Shown piece by piece: positions 1-8,097 of a stretch of DNA of 64,000 nt (position 1 is its first letter; each line of letters starts with the position of its first letter). The notes below the pieces were generated by a model. The model saw nothing but the letters and a program-made list of their open reading frames with translations. It was not told where the DNA came from and did no database searches. The DNA is taken from NCBI RefSeq assembly GCF_037969725.1, contig NZ_CP150203.1, forward strand, positions 3,488,001-3,552,000. Direction: 5' to 3'. The stretch is from Paenibacillus sp. FSL W8-0426 (GTDB lineage: Bacteria > Bacillota > Bacilli > Paenibacillales > Paenibacillaceae). A program made the position numbers and the translations under genes.

Positions 1-1090
1 CTGCACCGATCCAGGTGATGGACGATAACGATATGGCGCTGACGGCAATCCCCCCAATACCGGCACCTGCAGCCATGGAGAGCTGCATAACGGAGCTGTT
101 CAGACTGAGCATGATGCTGGAGGATTCAGGAGCCATCGTAACGAGATGATATTGTTGAGTCGGACCGGACGACCAGGCCGCAAAAGACCACAAAATAAGT
201 ACGGCTACGATGGCGAATGAAGAGTGGGATGTCCAGTTTAACATCGCAAGGCTAAACACATGCAGAGCCATTCCCACAAGCAGCGTGCGTTTTACGCCTT
301 GACGGTCTGCACTGTAACCTCCTGCCTTCGAGCCGATCAGACTTGCAATGCCGAAGGCAAGCAAGGTGGTGCTTAACAGGGCTTCACTCATGCCGGAGAT
401 TTCGATCAGATACGGCGAAATGTACGTATAGGTGATCGAATAACCGCCCAGCCAGAAAAAGGTCACAAGCAGGGCCAAGCCGATTCGGGGCTGCTTCAAG
501 AGGGACAACTGTTTTTTCAATGGAACATGAGCTTCGGCTTCCAATGGCGGAATGGTTGATGCAATAACCAGCATGGATAATAGGCCAAGGAACGCAATCC
601 CTGCAAAAACGAGTTTCCAATCCCATGAGGCGGCAACGAGCCTTCCCAAAGGCACACCCACGATCAGGGAAGCGGTGAAGCCGGTAATGACCGTAGCAAT
701 GGCACTGGCCTGTTTACCCTCAGGGGCGATTTTGGAAGCGACGGTTAGCGCGGTAACGACAACCACTCCGGCGCCAAGCGCCATCAGAATACGGGCAGCA
801 ATAAACCATTCGTATCCTGGCAGCAGGAAGGCTAGCACATTGGCGATGACGAAAAGACCGAGGAAATAAAGCAGCAATTTTCGCCGATCGAAGCGGGAAG
901 TCAGGGCGATGATCACTGGAGTACCGAGGGCGTAAACGAGTGAAAATACGGTAATCAGCTGACCGGCAGCAATCAGTGAGATGTGCATCGTGGCGGCGAT
1001 GCGATCCAGAATGCCGGCAATGATATACTCGGAAGTGCCGACAAGAAAACTGACCAAAGCGAGAACAACGATTTTCAGCTGTTTAGACAT
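1..1090 (-). CDS. MFS drug/metabolite efflux transporter (DHA1, AraJ/PbuE-like), partial
   Basis: A proton-coupled major facilitator, probably an exporter in the cytoplasmic membrane. The gene begins at ATG 1090 (MSKQLKIVVLALVSFLVGTS) after an AGAGG-type ribosome site and runs off the left edge, so about 363 residues are seen and the last helices are missing. Visible hallmarks are the helix 1 motif GTSEYIIAGILDRIA, the cytoplasmic loop RFDRRKL between helices 2 and 3 (MFS motif A region) and the helix 5 segment GFTASLIVGVPLGRLVA typical of DHA1 antiporters. The nearest families I know are AraJ/YdhP-like and PbuE-like efflux pumps; the substrate cannot be read from sequence. It lies downstream of an ArsR regulator on the same strand, and the same inverted repeat stands before both genes, so control by that regulator is likely. 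Confidence 0.88.
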   Translation of the reverse strand, partial: MSKQLKIVVLALVSFLVGTSEYIIAGILDRIAATMHISLIAAGQLITVFSLVYALGTPVIIALTSRFDRRKLLLYFLGLFVIANVLAFLLPGYEWFIAARILMALGAGVVVVTALTVASKIAPEGKQASAIATVITGFTASLIVGVPLGRLVAASWDWKLVFAGIAFLGLLSMLVIASTIPPLEAEAHVPLKKQLSLLKQPRIGLALLVTFFWLGGYSITYTYISPYLIEISGMSEALLSTTLLAFGIASLIGSKAGGYSADRQGVKRTLLVGMALHVFSLAMLNWTSHSSFAIVAVLILWSFAAWSSGPTQQYHLVTMAPESSSIMLSLNSSVMQLSMAAGAGIGGIAVSAISLSSITWIGA

Positions 1091-1123
1091 CAAGATCAAC
1101 CTCTTTCGATAATAGTTTTTTGA

Positions 1124-1145
1124 TATTATTAGAAATATAGAAATA
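1124..1145. promoter_or_regulatory. Putative ArsR operator, degenerate copy, upstream of the MFS gene
   Basis: TAGAAATA occurs twice in tandem (1130-1137 and 1138-1145). With 1124-1131 (TATTATTA) the second copy forms an imperfect version of the inverted repeat seen intact at 1232 and 1578. It lies about 35 bases upstream of the transporter start. Confidence 0.5.
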
Positions 1146-1231
1146 AAGACAAAGAAAAACCGTTATACCATCCATTGAATGCATTGAGTGAGCTAACATG
1201 CTGATGTTCATCCGAACAGCCCTATTTTCGA

Positions 1232-1253
1232 TATTTCTAGTTTTATAGAAATA
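1232..1253. promoter_or_regulatory. Putative ArsR operator, perfect 8-bp inverted repeat
   Basis: TATTTCTA and TAGAAATA are perfect inverted arms around a 6-base spacer, between the regulator stop (1267) and the transporter start (1090). Same half-site and same spacing as the copy at 1578-1603. Confidence 0.6.
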
Positions 1254-1266
1254 ACGATCAAAATTT

Positions 1267-1551
1267 TTAGCTGTTTAACAGATAGGGAGCATACCGCTGT
1301 ACGGTGTCTGTATTCAGGCTGTAGTAGATATAGGTTCCTTTTTTTTGGGATGTAAGCAAGCCGCAATCGGACAGCTGCTTCAAATGATGAGACAAGGTGG
1401 AAAGGGCCACCGTGACAAGGCGGTTCTCCAGATCGGCAGGACAAAGATTGCTTTCACCGGACAAGATCTGAACGATTTTGTACCGTGTTTGCTCACCCAA
1501 CGCTTTATGAATTTTCACGGCTTGTTCCATATCAATCGGGTTATTCACCAT
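1267..1551 (-). CDS. ArsR-family winged-helix transcriptional regulator
   Basis: A short ArsR/SmtB-type DNA-binding repressor of 94 residues. The core shows helix-turn-helix order: KALGEQTRYKIVQILSG (helix 1-2), CPADLENRL, then the recognition segment ALSTLSHHLKQLSDCGLL and the beta-wing QKKGTYIYYSLN. The ATG at 1551 is preferred because AAGGGA lies about 10 bases upstream; an in-frame ATG at 1569 has no ribosome site. No clear metal-binding CxC box of the ArsR/CadC kind is visible, so the inducer may be an organic ligand. It is followed on the same strand by the MFS gene, and operator-like palindromes stand before both, which suggests autorepression and repression of efflux. Confidence 0.87.
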   Translation of the reverse strand: MVNNPIDMEQAVKIHKALGEQTRYKIVQILSGESNLCPADLENRLVTVALSTLSHHLKQLSDCGLLTSQKKGTYIYYSLNTDTVQRYAPYLLNS

Positions 1552-1577
1552 TATGGTTAGTCCCTTCATCTTTATTT

Positions 1578-1603
1578 CTTATTTCTAGGAATATAGAAAT
1601 AAG
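1578..1603. promoter_or_regulatory. Putative ArsR operator, perfect 10-bp inverted repeat upstream of the regulator
   Basis: CTTATTTCTA and TAGAAATAAG are perfect 10-base inverted arms around GGAATA. It lies 26 bases upstream of the regulator start at 1551, where a repressor would block its own promoter. Confidence 0.65.
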
Positions 1604-1712
1604 ATAGCATGGAACGATGAAAATGTAAACTCCCTGCTGAAAATTCGTCTTAGACAGCAAGGATGCATGCCAAGAGCGTAAGGATTTCCGCAGGGAGTAG
1701 GGGTGATACTAT

Positions 1713-1862
1713 TTAGTTTCGTTCAAGAGCTTCAACAACATCCTTGGCATCCTTGAGCGACAGCCTTCCTGCCTCGCGCAATTCCTTGATAGCCCTGATT
1801 GTGTTGCCAGCGCGAATAAGTTCGATCAGCCTGTGCTCAAGCGCTTGTTGATCCACAGACAA
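1713..1862 (-). CDS. Micro-protein with bL12 C-terminal-like domain
   Basis: A reading frame of about 49 codons ending at 1713. The last 40 residues contain LIELIRAGNTIRAIKELREA and LSLKDAKDVVEALE, which follow the helix-strand-helix pattern of the C-terminal domain of ribosomal protein bL12 (in that family, AIKxxRExTGLGLKEAKDxVE). It is much shorter than bL12 and is not in a ribosomal operon. The start is uncertain: TTG at 1862 has GGAG 9 bases upstream; a longer version starting inside the P450 frame is possible but has no good ribosome site. It follows the P450 stop by 44 bases on the same strand, so cotranscription is likely. Function unknown. Confidence 0.55.
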   Translation of the reverse strand: MSVDQQALEHRLIELIRAGNTIRAIKELREAGRLSLKDAKDVVEALERN

Positions 1863-1906
1863 CGCTGCCGGCTCCGGGTTTGTTGTTGAAAGATCGGTTT
1901 CTGTTT

Positions 1907-3100
1907 CTAGCTTAGTTGAATAGGGAGGGCCTTTACCCCTCTTACAATCAGACCTGCCCGCCATTCCAGCGAATCCACGTCGGATGCAAGACGCATGTGC
2001 GGAAATCGTTTCAACAAGGTTGCAATGGCGATTTCCCCTTCCAGGCGGGCGAGCGGCGCTCCGAGACAAAGGTGAATGCCTGTTCCGAAAGCCAAATGCG
2101 GGCTCTTCTCGCGCGTGATATCGAACAGGTCTGCATCGCTGAAGCGTGCTTCGTCCCGATTGGCCGAATCCAGCGCAACGATGACAATCTCTCCTTTGGC
2201 AATATGTTGTCCGCGAAATTCAATATCTTCCAAGGCCCAACGCGTTGTGCTGAATTCCACGGGGCCATTATAACGCAGCATTTCTTCGACGGCTTGATGG
2301 ATCAACTCCGGCTGCTTGATCAACAGATCGCGCTGCTCCGGATGTTCCAGCAAAGCAAGAACGCCGTTGCCGATCAGGTTTACGGTGGTTTCGTGGCCGG
2401 CAATGATGAGCAGGGCGACAACGCCAAGCAGCTCTTCTTCGGACAGTTTCTCGCCCGCTTCCTCTGCCGCTACAAGCTGGCTGATCAGATCCTTTCCTGG
2501 CTCCTTCCGTACTTTGGCGAACCATTCGGTCAAATAAGCCCTGAATGCCTCGCTATGCTCCTGAAACGTATCCGCATGCTCGGCGCTGTTTGCGTCAATG
2601 ATGGCATTGGACCAGACCCGGAATTTGTCCTGATCCTCCAAGGGTACGCCCAAAATTTCGCTAATGACGATAATCGGCAGCGGGAATGCATATTCGTCGA
2701 TCAAGTCCACGCGTTCCGTGGATGACAGATTGTTGAGCAAGTCGTCGGCAATGTCCTGGATGTGATCGCGCATGTCCGCAATGAGTTTAGGCGTAAATGC
2801 CTTTTGCACGAGTCCTCGCAGGCGTCGATGGTCGGGCGGGTCGGCGAACAGCATGTTATTCGTCATCATGGTTGCGTGTTCCGCCCCGTATCGTTTGACC
2901 ACGTCCTTGCTGAATCGCGGATCTTTAAGCACTTGTACCGCATCTTCATATTGCGTGATAAGCCAGACGTATTGCCCATCGGGGAACAAGATGCGAAAAA
3001 CGGGTTCCTGTTGTCTCATTTTTGCATAAACGGGATACGGATTCCGGGTGAATTCGGGCGTGAAGAAATCGGAATAATTCGAACCAGGCTGATTGCTCAA
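1907..3100 (-). CDS. Cytochrome P450 (CYP107-like)
   Basis: A soluble haem monooxygenase of 397 residues, the usual length for bacterial class I P450s. The I-helix oxygen-binding motif AGHETT is near residue 235, the K-helix ExxR is EMLR, and the haem loop FGTGIHLCLG places the thiolate ligand at Cys345. The residues after the loop (APLARLEGEIA) are typical of the CYP107/BioI/YjiB group. It starts at TTG 3100 behind a strong GAGAGGGG site. No ferredoxin or ferredoxin reductase gene lies nearby, so redox partners must come from elsewhere. The substrate is unknown. It is divergent from the MoxR operon, with about 280 bases between them. Confidence 0.93.
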   Translation of the reverse strand: MSNQPGSNYSDFFTPEFTRNPYPVYAKMRQQEPVFRILFPDGQYVWLITQYEDAVQVLKDPRFSKDVVKRYGAEHATMMTNNMLFADPPDHRRLRGLVQKAFTPKLIADMRDHIQDIADDLLNNLSSTERVDLIDEYAFPLPIIVISEILGVPLEDQDKFRVWSNAIIDANSAEHADTFQEHSEAFRAYLTEWFAKVRKEPGKDLISQLVAAEEAGEKLSEEELLGVVALLIIAGHETTVNLIGNGVLALLEHPEQRDLLIKQPELIHQAVEEMLRYNGPVEFSTTRWALEDIEFRGQHIAKGEIVIVALDSANRDEARFSDADLFDITREKSPHLAFGTGIHLCLGAPLARLEGEIAIATLLKRFPHMRLASDVDSLEWRAGLIVRGVKALPIQLS

Positions 3101-3380
3101 ATGAATATCCCCTCTCTTTGCTCGTTTGGATACAACTCTATTTTTCCAGATGCTTGGGCAATATGCAAATGTTGCTACGAATGATCCCGGATTGGTCTGG
3201 ACAGGGACAATTCTGTTACGTATTTATACGCGGATCTGTGTCCAAGGGCTTAGTATAGATGCTGATAAGAAGGACATTTCAACCATTTTTGGCGTTTATG
3301 CCTGTAGGCTGAAAAGGAGTATGTTAATATAACATCAATAAGAACATACGATCTGTTATGTGAGAGGAGAAAGCTTCACG
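3101..3380. promoter_or_regulatory. Divergent promoter region between P450 and MoxR operon, with palindrome
   Basis: A 280-base gap between divergent genes, so it must carry both promoters. The clearest structure is ATGTTAATATAACAT at 3321-3335 (6-base perfect arms), followed by the looser pair ACATA/TATGT near 3344-3361. These could be an operator or part of the promoter of the downstream operon; I cannot assign -35/-10 boxes with confidence. Confidence 0.35.
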
Positions 3381-4481
3381 ATGGAAATGATTAAACCACC
3401 GGCCGAAACATTGTACGAGGAGCAGCTGCGTGCACTGCGGGAAGAAGACAAGGGCAAGCGGCCTCCAAATTGGCTGTTATCGCCTGTGCATGTGCGGGAC
3501 TTCATCATTGGGCGCGACGAGCCGGCGGTGCTGGACGGCAAGCAGGTGCCGATTACGCGAAAATTTTACGGCAACGACGTGCTGATCGAGCGGGCCGTGG
3601 TGACGCTGGCGGGAAACCGGGGGCTCATGCTGGTCGGGGAACCGGGAACGGCCAAAACGATGCTGAGCGAGCTGTTGACCGCAGCCATTTCAGGTACCAG
3701 CCTGAACACCATTCAAGGTACGGCCGGCACGACGGAGGACATGATCAAGTACTCGTGGAACTACGCGATGCTGCTTGATAAAGGACCTTCGGAAGCCGCG
3801 CTCGTGCCATCCCCGTTGTATAACGGAATGAAAAAAGGCATCCTGACCCGTTTCGAGGAAATTACGCGTTGTCCTTCGGAAGCGCAGGATAGCCTGATCA
3901 GCATACTCAGCGACAAGGTCATGAGCATTCCCGAACTGGATGGCGGAGTATTGTTCGCCAAACCGGGCTTCAACGTGATCGCCACCGCGAACATCCGGGA
4001 CAAAGGCGTTAACGAAATGAGCGGCGCGCTGAAGCGCCGATTCAACTTTGAAACGATCAAGCCGATCAACAGCGTGAAGATGGAAGCCAAAATCATCGAA
4101 TCCCAGGCACGCAGCCTGCTGATGCATAGCGGCATCGAGGCAGAAATCAATACCGACGTGGTGGAACTGCTCGCGACGACCTTCATGGAGCTTCGCACGG
4201 GCATGAGCCGCGAAGGGTACAAGCTGGACACGCCGCAGGCTTCCATGAGCACGGCCGAAGCGGTATCCGTTTATGTGCAGAGCGCGATGACATCCCATTA
4301 TTATGAAGGGAAGGACATTGCGCTCGACCGGCTGGTGCAGAACATGCTGGGTACGATCGCCAAGGAAAACGACAAGGACTTGTCCGTGCTCAAAACGTAT
4401 TTTTCCAAGGTGGTCAAGGAGCGTTCCAAAGATGAAGGCATTTGGAAGCAGTATTATGAGGAAAAAAAATGGATCGGGTAA
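3381..4481 (+). CDS. MoxR-family AAA+ ATPase (YehL-like)
   Basis: A cytosolic AAA+ ATPase of 366 residues. Walker A is GEPGTAKT (residues 86-93), the Walker B region is ILTRFEE (154-160), sensor 1 is the Asn in VIATANIRD (about 204) and an arginine-finger segment SGALKRRFNFE follows. MoxR ATPases commonly work with VWA-domain partners as chaperones that remodel or load cofactors into targets. ATG 3381 has GAGAGGAG upstream; the in-frame GTG 21 bases earlier lacks a ribosome site. It is the first gene of a tight operon and overlaps the next by 13 bases. The same families occur together in the E. coli yehLMPQ region, where YehL is the ATPase. Confidence 0.92.
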   Translation: MEMIKPPAETLYEEQLRALREEDKGKRPPNWLLSPVHVRDFIIGRDEPAVLDGKQVPITRKFYGNDVLIERAVVTLAGNRGLMLVGEPGTAKTMLSELLTAAISGTSLNTIQGTAGTTEDMIKYSWNYAMLLDKGPSEAALVPSPLYNGMKKGILTRFEEITRCPSEAQDSLISILSDKVMSIPELDGGVLFAKPGFNVIATANIRDKGVNEMSGALKRRFNFETIKPINSVKMEAKIIESQARSLLMHSGIEAEINTDVVELLATTFMELRTGMSREGYKLDTPQASMSTAEAVSVYVQSAMTSHYYEGKDIALDRLVQNMLGTIAKENDKDLSVLKTYFSKVVKERSKDEGIWKQYYEEKKWIG

Positions 4482-6868
4482 ACGCCGCGTCCGGCTTGGA
4501 CATGGATGAGCTGCTGCGTCTGTTTGAGACCAGCGTGTTCAATACGGACGGCGGAACCTTGTATTTTCCAGTGAGGCATCACAGTCCTGCTTGTTCCTAC
4601 CATTTATTGAAGCTGATTGATCTGTATAAGCCGGATATGATCCTGATCGAAGGCCCGGAAAGCGGAAACCCGCTGCTTGGCGTCCTGGCAGACGAAGCAA
4701 CAGTTCCTCCGGTCAGCCTGTATTATACGTACGAAAATGAAGACGGCAGAGATGCTTGCTATTATCCGATGCTGCGTTATTCTCCGGAGTACGTGGCCAT
4801 CAGGGAGGCAGCCAAGCGCGGCATCCCGGCCCGTTTCATCGATCTGGACTACCACCACCTGGCCGGAACACAAACATCGGAGCGAAGGGAAGTGTCGGGC
4901 CAGGATGAAACATTGCTCGCCGGATCGGAGTTCATTCAGCGCTTGTGTCAAAAGGCGAATTGCCGCAGCTTTGACGAGCTTTGGGAGAAAGTGTTCGAGA
5001 TCGGCGGTTTGGCCAAAACGACGCGCGAATTTGTGCTGGACGTATTTACGTACTGCACATGTTCTAGAATGTGCTATACGCCGAGCCAGCTGCTGGCATC
5101 CGGCGATTTGGCAAGGGAAGCCCGGATGCGCGAGCACATCGCGGAAGCCGCCGGCGCATATGAACGTGTGCTGGTGATTACGGGAGGATTTCATACCTAT
5201 GGCTTGCTTATAGAGACGGCAACCGCACCGGGCGGCGGAGCATCACATCAAGATACGTTACCTCAGACAGCTCCCGTATCGCATCAGATTTACCCAATGG
5301 TTTATACCTATGCAGAGGCGGATCGGTTGAACGGTTATGCCAGCGGCATGCCTTTCGTCAGCTATTATGAATGGATCTGGGAACATTTGCAGCGAAAGAA
5401 AAACCGCCCATACGAACGAGTCGCCGTCGATTTGCTGGCCAAACTGACGCGCAAACTGCGGAGTCGCGATGAACATGTGTCCACAAGCGACGCCATTGAA
5501 GCGTATCGCATGATTCAGGACCTGGCGGCGCTGCGAGGCAAAACGGAAGGCGGGGTCTATGAGCTCATGGACGCGGCGTTGTCCGCCTTTATCAAGGGCG
5601 AGCTTACGCTCGCGACGGAACAGCCTATGAAAGAACTGCAGCAATTGCTGACCGGAGATGCCATCGGCACTGTGGCACCGAATCCTTTCAGCGTTCCAAT
5701 CGTTGAAGACTTTAAAGCTTGGTGCAAAGAGCTAAAACTCCAGATCGGAACGACGGGCCAGCATAAAAAGGTGTTGGATCTGTATGCGAAAACGGAACAT
5801 CGCCGATTAAGCCAGCTCTTTCAATGCGTTACATACTTGGTGCCGCATTTCGCGGAGCGGCAATCCGGTCCGGATTGGGTAGCCCGGCGCGATATGAACC
5901 TGGTTCGTGAAACGTGGGTCTATGCGTATTCATCACGCGTTGAAGCCCGTTTGATTGAAAGCTCGCTGTATGGAGGCACCCTTCGCGAGGCGGCAGCCCG
6001 CAAAATGGAAGAAGAGATGCAGGGTATTCCTGATCATCACAGCGGAGAGCTTGCCCAGCGCATGCTGCGTGCCCTGTTGATGGGGCTGCAGGATACCGCC
6101 GAACGGTTATACAGTCAGGTACGCGCCGCTTTGCGCAAAGACGGCCATTTCCTTTCTTTATGCGACAGCCTGCACACGCTGAACCGGATTCGTCAGCATC
6201 GCCACTTGCTCGGAATTGCAAATGATGACGGGCTGCGATTGCTGGTGGTGGAGGCATATCGAAATGCGGTGGACAAGCTGCCGCAGCTAGCCCATACGAA
6301 CCAGGACGAGCACGCTGCCATCATTCAGGGATTGAAGCTGTTATCGATGCTGGCGGACTCGGCCGAACAGCCATTCGAGGACGAAACGTTCCGTTCCTAC
6401 TTGAACGATCTGCTTATGGATCAGGGACTTCCCCCTCAATTGGAAGGGGTCTGCGTTGCCATATCCTCCGGGCTCGGCGACAGGCCAAAGCAGGAAATTG
6501 CCCAGCGCGCTCGGTCTTATATTCGCGGTACACCGGAGCAAATGCTGCAAACCGCGCTGTATTTGCAAGGTGTTTTTGCGATTTCGCGCGATGCATTCCT
6601 GTATGAAGATGAGCTGTTGCAGGAATTGAACTATTTGGTGGCGCAGCTGCCTACGGAGGATTTTATCGGCATGGTTCCCGAATTGCGCCTGGCCTTTACG
6701 TTTTTTACGCCGATGGAAGTTGCGTTGATTGCGGAACGGGTAGCCGGCCTCTTCCAAGTTCGGGTGGACGATCTTTCCCTTCCCGCTATGGACGAAAGAG
6801 TGCTGGTACAGGCAAAGGCTTGGGATGAAGCCATCCGAAAGGAGTTTGAGGCATGGAAACTGATCTGA
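4469..6868 (+). CDS. DUF5682 family protein (YehM-like)
   Basis: A 799-residue cytosolic protein of unknown biochemical function, with no signal peptide or membrane segment. The N-terminal third carries the hallmarks of the DUF5682 family: YFPVRHHSPACSYHL near residue 31, ILIEGPESGNPLL near 57, and GGFHTYGLL near 236. Conserved His, Ser, Glu and Gly residues in these motifs suggest an active site, but no reaction is known to me. The C-terminal two thirds are helical and poorly conserved. It starts at ATG 4469 inside the MoxR gene, with GAGG just upstream, and overlaps the VWA gene by 16 bases, so translation is coupled. Its placement between a MoxR ATPase and a VWA protein mirrors E. coli yehL-yehM-yehP. 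Confidence 0.85.
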   Translation: MDRVNAASGLDMDELLRLFETSVFNTDGGTLYFPVRHHSPACSYHLLKLIDLYKPDMILIEGPESGNPLLGVLADEATVPPVSLYYTYENEDGRDACYYPMLRYSPEYVAIREAAKRGIPARFIDLDYHHLAGTQTSERREVSGQDETLLAGSEFIQRLCQKANCRSFDELWEKVFEIGGLAKTTREFVLDVFTYCTCSRMCYTPSQLLASGDLAREARMREHIAEAAGAYERVLVITGGFHTYGLLIETATAPGGGASHQDTLPQTAPVSHQIYPMVYTYAEADRLNGYASGMPFVSYYEWIWEHLQRKKNRPYERVAVDLLAKLTRKLRSRDEHVSTSDAIEAYRMIQDLAALRGKTEGGVYELMDAALSAFIKGELTLATEQPMKELQQLLTGDAIGTVAPNPFSVPIVEDFKAWCKELKLQIGTTGQHKKVLDLYAKTEHRRLSQLFQCVTYLVPHFAERQSGPDWVARRDMNLVRETWVYAYSSRVEARLIESSLYGGTLREAAARKMEEEMQGIPDHHSGELAQRMLRALLMGLQDTAERLYSQVRAALRKDGHFLSLCDSLHTLNRIRQHRHLLGIANDDGLRLLVVEAYRNAVDKLPQLAHTNQDEHAAIIQGLKLLSMLADSAEQPFEDETFRSYLNDLLMDQGLPPQLEGVCVAISSGLGDRPKQEIAQRARSYIRGTPEQMLQTALYLQGVFAISRDAFLYEDELLQELNYLVAQLPTEDFIGMVPELRLAFTFFTPMEVALIAERVAGLFQVRVDDLSLPAMDERVLVQAKAWDEAIRKEFEAWKLI

Positions 6869-8031
6869 ATATGCATGAAGCCGCTGGCGAGTCGGCGAAA
6901 CGCAGTTCATCGGAAGCGCTCAATCGCTGGCGATTGATCCTCGGAGAATCGGCGAGCGAAGGTTTATGCCAGGCTGACGGGTTTGACGAGCAGCATTTCC
7001 AATATAACGAAGTGGATGAAATACTGGACTATTTATACAGCCGCGAATACGGGGAAGATCAGGGCTATCGGCAAGAAGGGGGCCGAGGTCCTTCCAATCT
7101 GACGGTACCCAAATGGCTGCATAAGGTTCGGAAGCTGTTTCCGAAACAGACGGTCGAGATTTTGGAAAAACAGGCATTGGATCGTTACGGACTCACCGAA
7201 CTGTTGACGGACAAAAAATTGCTTGAGTCGCTTGAACCCAATATGGGCTTGCTCAAAAACATTATGCAGTTCAAAGGCCGCATGAAGGGCGAGGTGCTGA
7301 AAAGCGCCAAAGAGATCGTGCGGCAAGTCGTGGAAGACTTGCGCAGAAAACTGGAGTCGCAAACGCGCGCCAGCATTATGGGCAAACGCTCGCGATATGC
7401 ACATAGCCCGGTTCGCTCGCTGCGCAATCTGAACTTCAAGCGAACGGTGACCAAAAACCTGAAAAACGTCGATCGCGTCAATCGAAGGTTCATCATAGAC
7501 CGGCTGTATTTCGACGGCAATATTCAACCGCACAATAAGTGGAACGTGATCATCGGCGTGGACGAAAGCGGCAGCATGCTGGATTCGGTAATCTACAGTT
7601 CAGTGATGGCGAGCATTTTTTACCGGCTCAATGCGCTGCGCACCAAACTGTTCATTTTCGATACCCAAGTTGTTGATCTCAGCGACCGGCTCGACGATCC
7701 GGTGGATCTGTTAATGAACGTGCAGCTTGGCGGGGGCACGCATATTGCCAAAGCACTGCGTTATGGTGAAACGTTGATCGATAACCCCGGAAAAACGATT
7801 TACATCCTCGTCAGCGATCTGGAGGAAGGTTATCCGATCCAGCACATGTATAAAGCTTGCAAAGATATTCTGGATTCGGGCTGCAAGCTGCTGGTGCTGA
7901 CGGCGCTTGATTTCAACGGAGATTCCGTCTACAACAAACATGCCGCACAGACACTCGCCAATATGGGAGCGCACGTTGCCGCCATTACGCCGAACGAGCT
8001 GGCAGATTGGATCGGAGAGATCATCAGCTGA
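6853..8031 (+). CDS. VWA domain protein, CoxE-like (YehP-like)
   Basis: A 392-residue protein with a helical N-terminal half and a C-terminal von Willebrand factor A domain. The metal-ion-dependent adhesion site is complete: DxSxS at Asp237-Ser239-Ser241 in GVDESGSM, the Thr of GGGTH at 296 and Asp322 in LVSDLEEG. In MoxR systems the VWA protein binds the ATPase and a client protein; that role is inferred here. A Lys/Arg-rich stretch (about residues 176-213) precedes the VWA domain. The start at ATG 6853 has GGAG upstream and overlaps the DUF5682 gene. A 66-base gap follows, with a fresh AAAGGAGG site for the next gene. Confidence 0.92.
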   Translation: METDLNMHEAAGESAKRSSSEALNRWRLILGESASEGLCQADGFDEQHFQYNEVDEILDYLYSREYGEDQGYRQEGGRGPSNLTVPKWLHKVRKLFPKQTVEILEKQALDRYGLTELLTDKKLLESLEPNMGLLKNIMQFKGRMKGEVLKSAKEIVRQVVEDLRRKLESQTRASIMGKRSRYAHSPVRSLRNLNFKRTVTKNLKNVDRVNRRFIIDRLYFDGNIQPHNKWNVIIGVDESGSMLDSVIYSSVMASIFYRLNALRTKLFIFDTQVVDLSDRLDDPVDLLMNVQLGGGTHIAKALRYGETLIDNPGKTIYILVSDLEEGYPIQHMYKACKDILDSGCKLLVLTALDFNGDSVYNKHAAQTLANMGAHVAAITPNELADWIGEIIS

Positions 8032-8097
8032 AAGGACGCAATTTTTGTATAAATTTGTTTGGATGAACCAGAGCTACACATTTAAAAGGAGGCATGT

